From the NCBI GenBank assembly GCA_030590185.1, contig JAUUZB010000206.1, positions 1 to 6,861 of the forward strand: 6,861 nt of DNA, read 5' to 3'. How positions within the stretch are numbered: the stretch's first letter is position 1; every line of letters begins with the position of its first letter. The notes beneath the pieces were generated by a model. The model was not told the origin of the DNA and did no database searches. It saw only the letters and a list, made by a program, of their open reading frames with translations. The translations under genes were made by a program, and so were the position numbers. The DNA comes from Deltaproteobacteria bacterium (GTDB taxonomy: Bacteria > Myxococcota > XYA12-FULL-58-9 > JAUUZB01). Shown here in pieces: positions 1 to 5,825 of this stretch.

Positions 1-2
1 TC

Positions 3-245
3 ATCCCGCGGGAGAACGAGAAGGACATCGAGGAGATCCCGAAGAGCATCGCCAAGCTGATGGAGATCATCCCGGTGGACCACCTCGACGAGGTCCTGCG
101 CCACGCCCTCGAGGTCGAGGACGTCGACGCGCACTTTGCCAAGGCGCGCGAAGAGCGAGAAAAGGCCAAGGCCAAAGCCAGCAAGGTGCCCCCGGCCGCC
201 GCCGGTGAAGGCGACGTCGGCTCGGTCGCGGCCGAAACCCACTGA
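3..245 (+). CDS. lon: ATP-dependent Lon protease, C-terminal end (5' partial)
   Basis: Only the last 80 residues are present; the gene enters from the left edge and ends at TGA 243-245. The reading frame begins IPRENEKDIEEIPKSIAKL and continues with a 'DHLDEVLRHALE' segment. This matches the closing part of the Lon proteolytic (P) domain, where family members read roughly 'P.EN..DL.EIP......L......V..MDEVL..AL'. Lon is a cytosolic AAA+ serine protease with a Ser-Lys dyad that degrades misfolded and regulatory proteins. The dyad and the ATPase modules lie outside the window. After the conserved end there is a Lys/Glu/Ala-rich charged tail of about 35 residues (from about 'DVDAHFAKAREE' to the stop). 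It is low-complexity and probably disordered. Family assignment is confident; which Lon paralogue this is cannot be told. Confidence 0.88.
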   Translation: MPRENEKDIEEIPKSIAKLMEIIPVDHLDEVLRHALEVEDVDAHFAKAREEREKAKAKASKVPPAAAGEGDVGSVAAETH

Positions 246-313
246 CCTCGGTCGTCCCCCCACAGCATTGCAGCGGCTCGCCTCGTGCGACGCGGCTCGT
301 CTAGCATCTGCGC

Positions 314-326
314 CGAGAGGGTCTCG
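314..326 (+). other. small perfect hairpin in the lon-oxidoreductase gap
   Basis: CGAGA (314-318) and TCTCG (322-326) form a perfect 5-bp stem around a GGG loop. It lies in the 151-base gap after lon, upstream of the oxidoreductase gene. No T-run follows, so it is not a convincing intrinsic terminator. It may be leader structure or chance in GC-rich DNA. Confidence 0.2.
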
Positions 327-340
327 CCTCAAGGCCGCCA

Positions 341-357
341 GGGGCGCCGTTTGCCCC
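341..357 (+). terminator. weak candidate hairpin, possible lon terminator or leader structure
   Basis: GGGGC (341-345) pairs with GCCCC (353-357), and a G-T wobble (346/352) can extend it, leaving a 5-base loop. The stem is strong for its size but has no downstream T-tract. It ends 28 bases before the Shine-Dalgarno of the next gene. It could be a Rho-independent-like end of lon or a 5' leader structure; the evidence is weak. I saw no clear -35/-10 promoter in 246-396. Confidence 0.2.
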
Positions 358-384
358 GTACCTCCCAACATGCCAAGACGAACC

Positions 385-390
385 GAGGAG
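385..390 (+). promoter_or_regulatory. Shine-Dalgarno that fixes the start of the oxidoreductase gene
   Basis: GAGGAG sits 6 bases before ATG 397. The reading frame is open upstream to position 136, with other in-frame ATGs at 136 and 370. Only ATG 397 combines a well-placed Shine-Dalgarno with the expected family N-terminus (MKTRITTLFGIEHPI). The upstream in-frame stretch overlaps lon and has no family resemblance. Confidence 0.75.
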
Positions 391-396
391 AAGGCC

Positions 397-1455
397 ATGA
401 AAACGAGAATCACGACGCTCTTCGGCATCGAGCACCCGATCATCTTGTCGGGAATGTCCTGGATCAGTATCCCCAAGCTCGTCGCTGCGGTCTGCAACGC
501 CGGCGGTCTCGGGATTCTCGCCACCGGGGCGTCGAGCCCGGAACAAAGCAAAGAGATGATCGACGAGACCCGCTCGTTGACCGACAAACCCTTTGCCGCG
601 AACGTCACCCTCTATTTCCCCGACGCCAAGCGGAACGCCGAAGTCCTCATCGAAGAGAAGGTCCCGGTGCTGAACTACTCCCTCGGCAAGGGGGATTGGA
701 TTGCCAAGGCCGTGCACGACTATGGCGGTAAGGTGATCGCGACCGTCACCACGACCAAACATGCCCTGGCGGCCCAACGGGACGGCGCCGACGCCATCAT
801 CGTCACCGGCCACGAGGCGGCTGGCCACGGTGGCGACGTCTCCTCCCTGGTCCTCATCCCCCGCCTCGCCGATCTCGTCGAGATCCCGGTCATCGCGGCT
901 GGGGGCTTTGCCGATGGCCGTGGTTTGGCCGCGGCCCTGGCGCTGGGCGCAGAGGGGATCGCCATGGGCACCCGGTTTATGAACTCCGCCGAGAGTCCGG
1001 TCCATGGGAACCAAAAAGAGATCTGCAACAGCAAAGATATCCACGACACCATCTACACCGACAAGGTCGATGGCCTGCCCGCCCGTTTCTTCAAGAGTGT
1101 CGGGACCATGAGATTGATCAGAAAGAGCATCAGCCCGGTGACCGCCATGGTGAACTCCCAGCGCATCGCGAAGCAGCTGGGCATGTCCTGGTCAAAGACC
1201 TTCGCGGGCATCGTCGCCTCGGGCCCGAAGAAGGCCAAGCAAATGACCCGGATGGCCATTGCATTCAGCGCCTTCGAAGACGGCACCACGGGCGGCGACA
1301 ACGACAGGGGCGTGCTGCCCCTCGGACAGGTCACCGGCTTGATCGGTGAAACACTCCCGGTGCAACAAATCATCGAGCAGATCATCAGCGACGCGGACGA
1401 CGCGAGCGGGCGCGTCGCCAGGGTCGTGGCCAATGGTGAGAGCTCGGCGGCGTGA
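397..1455 (+). CDS. FMN-dependent nitronate monooxygenase / FabK-like enoyl reductase family protein
   Basis: This 352-residue protein belongs to the nitronate monooxygenase (2-nitropropane dioxygenase) superfamily. These are TIM-barrel flavoproteins that bind FMN. Members oxidise alkyl nitronates, reduce quinones with NAD(P)H, or reduce enoyl-ACP (FabK). The start has the family strand 'LFGIEHPIILSGMSWIS' (8-24). It is followed by 'GGLGILA' (36-42), 'GHEAAGHGGD' (138-147) with His144 at the catalytic-base position, 'VIAAGGFADGRG' (165-176), and 'ALGAEGIAMGTRF' (182-194), the FMN-phosphate region. 'GLPAR' (226-230) and 'PLGQVTGLI' (308-316) are also family-like. The usual EAGGH motif reads EAAGH here. 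No signal peptide or membrane segment is seen, so the protein is probably cytosolic. The crotonase gene follows after 32 bases, suggesting co-transcription and an acyl-thioester-related role. Superfamily membership is confident; the substrate is not. Confidence 0.87.
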   Translation: MKTRITTLFGIEHPIILSGMSWISIPKLVAAVCNAGGLGILATGASSPEQSKEMIDETRSLTDKPFAANVTLYFPDAKRNAEVLIEEKVPVLNYSLGKGDWIAKAVHDYGGKVIATVTTTKHALAAQRDGADAIIVTGHEAAGHGGDVSSLVLIPRLADLVEIPVIAAGGFADGRGLAAALALGAEGIAMGTRFMNSAESPVHGNQKEICNSKDIHDTIYTDKVDGLPARFFKSVGTMRLIRKSISPVTAMVNSQRIAKQLGMSWSKTFAGIVASGPKKAKQMTRMAIAFSAFEDGTTGGDNDRGVLPLGQVTGLIGETLPVQQIIEQIISDADDASGRVARVVANGESSAA

Positions 1456-1487
1456 CCCGACAGTATTTACGAGCAAGGAGATAGAGG

Positions 1488-2210
1488 ATGACTCTCGTCA
1501 AATGGGAAAAACGCGAAACGGTGGCCGTTCTCACCATGGACAACGGTGAGAACCGGCAGAACCTGGTCTTCGCGGAGGAGATGTTGGGGACCCTGGCGGA
1601 CATCCTCGAGGATGACTCCGTCCGCGCGCTGGTCATTACCTCGTCCGACCCGAAGAACTTCTCCCAGGGCGTCGATGTCAACTGGCTCATGGAGCGGCAT
1701 CAAAAAGGCGAGCTCGACACGATGAAGGCGTTCATGTTCAAGATGAACGAGGTCTTTGGCACGCTGCTCACCTACCCTCTCCCCATCATCGCCGCGATCA
1801 ATGGCCACGCCTACGGCAACGGGGCCATGCTCGCCTGTGCCTGCGATTTCCGCTTCATGCGCTCCGATCGTGGCTTCTTCTGCTTTCCGGAGGTCAACAT
1901 CGGCATCCCCTTCTTGCCGGGGATGATCGCCTGGGTTCGCAAGGCGATCCCGGAGGATCTTTTTGAAGAGATGCAGCTCACCGGCGAACGACAGACCGCT
2001 GACCGGCTCGAGAAGCACCGGGTCATTCGCAAGGCCTGCGAAAACCAAGATCAGCTCATCGACGAAGCGCTGAGCTTCGCGGCCACCTTCGACAAGAAGC
2101 GTGGGATCTTTGGCGAGATGAAACGGCGCATGCACGCCGGGATCCTCGAGATCATGGAGCGGGACGACAAACCGCTGATTGACGCCCTGAAGATCTTCAT
2201 CCCCAACTGA
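1488..2210 (+). CDS. crotonase-fold enoyl-CoA hydratase/isomerase family protein, isomerase-like
   Basis: This 240-residue protein belongs to the enoyl-CoA hydratase/isomerase (crotonase) superfamily, which acts on acyl-CoA thioesters. The oxyanion-hole region is 'KNFSQGVDVN' (57-66), where relatives usually have 'K.F.aG.D'. The second is 'NGHAYGNGAMLACACDFRFM' (105-124), followed by 'FCFPEVNIGIPFLPGM' (131-146). Two-glutamate hydratases have Glu at the position occupied here by Met114. The second catalytic Glu is kept as Glu135. A single Glu at that site is typical of delta3,delta2-enoyl-CoA isomerases, which shift double bases during unsaturated fatty acid oxidation; plant and peroxisomal isomerases have similar 'DRGF...E..IG.P' segments. 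The start is supported by AAGGAG at 1475-1480, 7 bases before ATG. The upstream oxidoreductase ends 32 bases earlier, so an operon is likely. Superfamily is certain, isomerase activity is inferred, and another crotonase reaction is possible. Confidence 0.85.
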   Translation: MTLVKWEKRETVAVLTMDNGENRQNLVFAEEMLGTLADILEDDSVRALVITSSDPKNFSQGVDVNWLMERHQKGELDTMKAFMFKMNEVFGTLLTYPLPIIAAINGHAYGNGAMLACACDFRFMRSDRGFFCFPEVNIGIPFLPGMIAWVRKAIPEDLFEEMQLTGERQTADRLEKHRVIRKACENQDQLIDEALSFAATFDKKRGIFGEMKRRMHAGILEIMERDDKPLIDALKIFIPN

Positions 2211-2236
2211 TCGGGCTGGCCGGGAAACGATGGGCA

Positions 2237-2251
2237 CCCCCACGGCGGGGG
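2237..2251. terminator. candidate hairpin in the convergent gap
   Basis: The 45-base gap (2211-2255) between the convergent crotonase and kinase genes contains CCCCC (2237-2241) and GGGGG (2247-2251) around a 5-base loop. The stem works on both strands, so it could serve as a short bidirectional terminator. It has only five base pairs and no T-run on either side, so confidence is low. Confidence 0.25.
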
Positions 2252-2255
2252 ATTC

Positions 2256-5200
2256 CTAGTCCACCGAGATTTCCGCGGTCAACGCATCGAGGTGGGCGCG
2301 TAGACCCTTGGGCGGGGGTGGCAAGACCACCGGCCACAACCGCACCGTCGCGTCGGCGCTCGCCGAGACCAGCAGCGTGCCATCCGGGGTCAGGTCGAGG
2401 TCGAAGATCGGCAGGCTGTGCCCACGCAAACGCCGGTGTTCCCAGGATGTCGTGTCCCAGAGCAGCACCGAATCGTCATCACCGGCGGTGACCAGGGCCC
2501 GGCCGTTACGGCTGAAGAGGAGATCATGAACCGCGCCGCTGTGCCCGGTGATCGGCTCGCAAGCGTCGGTGGCCAGGTCGCAGATGAAGAGGTCCGGTCC
2601 GAGGCCAGCGACCGCGAGCCTCGAGCCTGCGGGGGAGAAGGCCAGGCGGCTTGCGCCACCGAGCCCGTCGAGCACCCTGACCTCTCCGCTCGCGACGGTC
2701 CACAGCCGAACCGTGCCGTCGACGCTCGCCGTGGCGAGCAGGGCGCCATCCGGGCGGAAGGCGAGGTCACGCACCTCGGCGGTGTGACCGGCCAAGGAAC
2801 GCTCCGCTGCCCCGGTCTCGGGGTTCCATAGGCGCACTCGGTGATCGCGGCTAATCGTGGCCAGGGTGTCCCCACCCGGCGAGAAGGCGACCCCGGTCAC
2901 GCCGGCGTCGTGGGCGAGGGTGATGCTCTCGCCGCTGGCCAGATCCCACAGGCGAGCCGTGTGATCCTCCGAAGCCGAAGCGAGCCGGGCGCCGTCGGCG
3001 CTAAAGGCGAGCTCCTCGACATCGGCGCTGTGGCCGGTGAAGACTCTCTCGGTCCCGGTGTCGAGCTCGAGCACCCGCACGGTCCGGTCATCGCTCGACG
3101 AGGCGAGGTAACGGCCCTTGGGGGAGAAGATAACTCGGTAGACGTGGTCCGTATGACCGCTGAGCTCGCGAACCTCGCCGCTGGCCAGATCGATGAGACG
3201 CACGATGTTGTCGTGGCCACCGGATGCAACCTGCCGGCCGTCCGGGGAGATGGCCACGGTTTTGGCGCCACCGATGTGACGAGCCAGCAAGCGGCGGTTG
3301 ATCCCGGGATTCCGACGCACCGGCCAAATGCGGACCGTCTTGTCCCACGAGGCGGTCGCCAGCCGGGCGCCGTCCGGTGAGAAGGTGAGCGCCGAGACCG
3401 GGCCCTCGTGTCCCATTAGCCGGCGCCGGGTCCCGCCGGGCAGGTGATGAACCACAACATCGGAGTCCCAGCCACCGGAGGCGAGGGTTTGGCCGTTCGG
3501 GGAGAAGGCCACCCGCAGGACGCCTTCGCGATGCCCCTCGAGGCGGAGGACGGCACCGCTGCCCAGGTGCGAAAGTCTGATGACACCGTCGGCGCCTGCC
3601 GAGGCGAGCCGTTGGCCGTCCGGGGAGAAGGCCAGCGTCGTGGCCGCACCAACCTGTTGAACGATCGTGCGGGGGGAGCCACCGGCGAGGGGCCAGACCC
3701 GAACCGATCCGTCGCGGCAGGCGGTGGCCAGGACCTCCCCGAGCGGTGAAAAGAGACCGGCGGTGACTGGGCTTCTGTGTGGCAAAACGCGCCACGAGTC
3801 GTCGCGCCAGGAATAGAGGCGGGCACTGCGCCCGTGGCTGCCGCTCAACAACCAGCGGCCGTCCGGCGAGAAGGTGACGAAGAGCTCACGGTCGACCGGC
3901 AAGGGAAACACCCGCGGCGGCATCGAGCGGTCCTCCCAGATGCGCAGGTTGCCGTCGTAGCTCACCGACGCGAGCCGCGCCCCATCTGGCGAAAAGGCGA
4001 CCGCCTTGACCGCGACCTCACCGCCACGGATGGCGCGGCGCTCATCGGGCTCACCGTTTTGTAGTATCCGCACCTCATCGGTCACCGTGTTCCACAGGCG
4101 AACCGTGCCGTCGTAGCTACCGGAGGCGATGTGCACCCCGTCGGGGGAAAAGGTAGCCGCGGTCACCCGATCGCTGTGCCCTCGCAGGCGGTGCGGACGG
4201 TCACCCCACACGATGAGGCTGCCGTCATCGCTCGCCGACACCAACTGCCGGCCGTCGGGGGAGAAGGCGATCGCCTCGACCTGATCGCGGTGGCCCCGCA
4301 ACACCTGCTCAGCGACGCCCAACTCTTCGGCATCGGCGGCGATGCTCGCCGCCTTGGGGCGGATGGTTTTGAGGTCCTTGAGCTGGGCAACGGCGCCGGT
4401 CGGGTCCTCGTCGAGGAGGGCGGCGGCGCGCTCCAGCACCAGCTCATCCAGACGTTCCTCCACCTGAAGCCGGGCCACCGCCTCGGCAGTGGCGCTGGCC
4501 GCGGCCTTGTCCCGCTCGATGGTGATGCGCCGCACGCTCACCGAGGCAAAGGTCGTCAGGGCGGCGAGCGCGATGAGGGTGATCACCGCCGCGGCCCGTT
4601 GGCGGCGCACGAGACGTCGCAGCAACTCCCACAGGCTATAATGGTAGGCACCCACCAGGTGGCCGGTGGTGTACGCGGTGAGCTCCTTGGCCATCGCACC
4701 GGCGTTCGGGTATCGCTCGGCGGGATCACGGGCCATGGCGTGCTCGACGATGGCGATCAAGTCACGGGGCGCCTCCGGCACGAGGTCCCGCAGGGGCGTC
4801 GGCGGTCCATCGCTGACCGCCTCGATGATGTTGAGGCGCTGGCGATCGACGTAGGGCATGTGTCCGGCGATCACGTGGTAGAGCATGGCGCCGAGGGCGT
4901 ACACGTCGGCGGTGGCATCCACCGAGTCGCCGCGGGCCTGCTCCGGTGGCATGTAGGCGGGCGTTCCGATCACCGCACCGTCGGTGGTCTTGTAGCTGGA
5001 TTCCCTGCCCGGCCTCGGTAGTGGCGTCATGCCGGAGATGTCCACCGCATCACCGGTGGCCAGGTTCTTGGCGAGGCCCCAATCGATGACCACCGTCTCG
5101 CCGAAGTTTCCGATCAACACGTTGGCAGGCTTGAGGTCGCGGTGGATGATTTGCTCACTGTGGGCGTAGGCGATCGCCTCGGCGACGTCGACCACCGCCT

Positions 5201-5693
5201 GCACCAAGCCAGCGCGCTCCGCAAAGCTCTCGCAGGCACCGATGGCCTCGGCGAGGGAGCGCCCCTCCACCAGCTTCATGGCGTAGAAGGGCTCACCGTC
5301 GGGCCATTGGCCGGCTTCGTGGACCGGGATGATGCTCGGGTGTTGCAACCGTGCAGTGACCCCGACCTCCCGGAGGAAGCGCGCCTCGGTGGCAGCGTTC
5401 TTGAAGTGCAGCTCCTTGATCGCCACGGTACGGTTGAGGCGGGTGTCCCGCGCCTTGATGATCCGCCCGAGTCCGCCCCGGGCGAACTCCTTTCCCATGA
5501 CGTAGAGACTGCGGGGTACCAGGCTGAGCTCGATGGGGTCCGCGATCGGCCCCTTGGAGGTCGGCAGGACCTCGGTCGTCGTGCCGTCCGGCTGTTTGGC
5601 CTTAGCGCGCGGCGAGTCTGGGTGCGTGTCCTGGCGGGGCGCCCTCGTCCCCATGGGTCCTCGCCCATCGCCAGCCTTGCCCATCGTCACCAT
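2256..5693 (-). CDS. transmembrane Ser/Thr protein kinase with about 16 C-terminal WD40 repeats
   Basis: With the start at 5693 the product has 1145 residues. The Hanks-type kinase domain (about 63-340) has a Gly-rich loop 'ARGGLGRI' (71-78), Lys93 in VAIKEL, 'HRDLKPANVL' (184-193) with catalytic Asp186, 'DWG' (204-206) in place of DFG, 'GTPAYMPPEQ' (243-252), an alphaF 'DVYALGAMLY' (263-272), and 'RDPAERYP' (322-329). All catalytic residues are present, so it should be active. A basic segment (359-366) precedes one hydrophobic helix (about 367-387). A charged helical linker (388-460) follows, then about 16 WD40 repeats (about 463-1120) and a short tail. Basic residues before the helix imply a cytosolic kinase and an extracytoplasmic propeller. 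WD40 blades usually bind proteins. The start is uncertain: ATGs at 5693, 5684 and 5654 are in frame and none has a strong ribosome site (5654 has GAGGA only 3 bases upstream). The frame stays open upstream to 6731, but that part is antisense to the NamZ-like gene. The gene is probably monocistronic. Confidence 0.9.
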   Translation of the reverse strand: MVTMGKAGDGRGPMGTRAPRQDTHPDSPRAKAKQPDGTTTEVLPTSKGPIADPIELSLVPRSLYVMGKEFARGGLGRIIKARDTRLNRTVAIKELHFKNAATEARFLREVGVTARLQHPSIIPVHEAGQWPDGEPFYAMKLVEGRSLAEAIGACESFAERAGLVQAVVDVAEAIAYAHSEQIIHRDLKPANVLIGNFGETVVIDWGLAKNLATGDAVDISGMTPLPRPGRESSYKTTDGAVIGTPAYMPPEQARGDSVDATADVYALGAMLYHVIAGHMPYVDRQRLNIIEAVSDGPPTPLRDLVPEAPRDLIAIVEHAMARDPAERYPNAGAMAKELTAYTTGHLVGAYHYSLWELLRRLVRRQRAAAVITLIALAALTTFASVSVRRITIERDKAAASATAEAVARLQVEERLDELVLERAAALLDEDPTGAVAQLKDLKTIRPKAASIAADAEELGVAEQVLRGHRDQVEAIAFSPDGRQLVSASDDGSLIVWGDRPHRLRGHSDRVTAATFSPDGVHIASGSYDGTVRLWNTVTDEVRILQNGEPDERRAIRGGEVAVKAVAFSPDGARLASVSYDGNLRIWEDRSMPPRVFPLPVDRELFVTFSPDGRWLLSGSHGRSARLYSWRDDSWRVLPHRSPVTAGLFSPLGEVLATACRDGSVRVWPLAGGSPRTIVQQVGAATTLAFSPDGQRLASAGADGVIRLSHLGSGAVLRLEGHREGVLRVAFSPNGQTLASGGWDSDVVVHHLPGGTRRRLMGHEGPVSALTFSPDGARLATASWDKTVRIWPVRRNPGINRRLLARHIGGAKTVAISPDGRQVASGGHDNIVRLIDLASGEVRELSGHTDHVYRVIFSPKGRYLASSSDDRTVRVLELDTGTERVFTGHSADVEELAFSADGARLASASEDHTARLWDLASGESITLAHDAGVTGVAFSPGGDTLATISRDHRVRLWNPETGAAERSLAGHTAEVRDLAFRPDGALLATASVDGTVRLWTVASGEVRVLDGLGGASRLAFSPAGSRLAVAGLGPDLFICDLATDACEPITGHSGAVHDLLFSRNGRALVTAGDDDSVLLWDTTSWEHRRLRGHSLPIFDLDLTPDGTLLVSASADATVRLWPVVLPPPPKGLRAHLDALTAEISVD
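2334..4307 (-). repeat. tandem WD40-encoding repeats, about 16 units, period near 123 bases
   Basis: Each unit encodes a blade of the form 'L.GH...V..vAFSPDG..laSas.D.tvRlW'. FSPDG-like cores lie at kinase residues 477, 515, 567, 608, 648, 689, 730, 771, 815, 856, 897, 937, 979, 1019, 1060 and 1101. Spacing is mostly 40-42 residues; the exceptions are 38 (units 1-2), 52 (units 2-3) and 44 (units 8-9). At DNA level the FSPDG cores recur as near-copies 123 bases apart (for example around 3370, 3493, 3616, 3739, 3862 and 3985). Sixteen units would make two propellers of seven or eight blades. Units 4, 6 and 14 are the most degenerate, lacking the GH and the terminal W. Confidence 0.88.
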
Positions 5694-5825
5694 GGGTAGC
5701 GCGATGTGGGGCTGGGATCTAGTCCCCCCGAGCTTCGGTCTGTTTCGGAATGCACCGTTGCGGCCGAAACCCTTTGACCGAGCTGGTTCATTCCCCTTTG
5801 GGCGAAGACTCGATACGATCCGCCC
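5694..5825. promoter_or_regulatory. divergent intergenic region shared by kinase and NamZ-like genes
   Basis: These 132 bases separate the divergent kinase and NamZ-like starts and must hold both promoters unless transcripts start elsewhere. A TTGACC (5774-5779) resembles a -35 box for the + strand gene, but no good -10 lies 16-18 bases downstream. A TACGAT (5814-5819) resembles a -10 but lacks a matching -35. No convincing promoter could be assigned on either strand. The region also holds the inverted repeat listed separately. Confidence 0.5.
5742..5770. promoter_or_regulatory. 7-bp inverted repeat, candidate operator
   Basis: GTTTCGG (5742-5748) and CCGAAAC (5764-5770) are perfect inverted copies separated by 15 bases. 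Their centres are 22 bases apart, about two helical turns, as expected for a dimeric regulator on one face of DNA. A further partial copy, TTCGGTC, lies just upstream at 5734-5740. It is located mid-way between two divergent genes. It could also be a weak transcript hairpin or chance; no known regulator site was recognised. Confidence 0.35.

Noticed and set aside
136..396. Upstream in-frame extension of the oxidoreductase from ATG 136
   Set aside because: It overlaps the lon end in another frame, is Arg/Pro-rich without family similarity, and ATG 397 has the good Shine-Dalgarno and the expected N-terminus.
1467..2243. 258-codon minus-strand open frame opposite the crotonase gene
   Set aside because: The plus strand has strong crotonase motifs; the reverse frame shows no recognisable domain.
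2841..3380. Plus-strand open frame opposite the WD40 repeats
   Set aside because: It mirrors the repeat periodicity of the WD40 units on the other strand, so it is a by-product.
2334..4307. Regular repeats considered as a CRISPR-like or satellite array
   Set aside because: The units are in frame, about 41 codons each, and encode clear WD40 blades, so the periodicity is protein-driven.
4131..5021. 296-codon plus-strand open frame opposite the kinase gene
   Set aside because: It lies antisense to the conserved kinase domain and linker; its Gly/His/Arg-rich composition is typical of a shadow frame.
5774..5819. TTGACC and TACGAT as a sigma70 promoter for the NamZ-like gene
   Set aside because: The spacing between them is 34 bases, far from the usual 16-18, and neither has a good partner.
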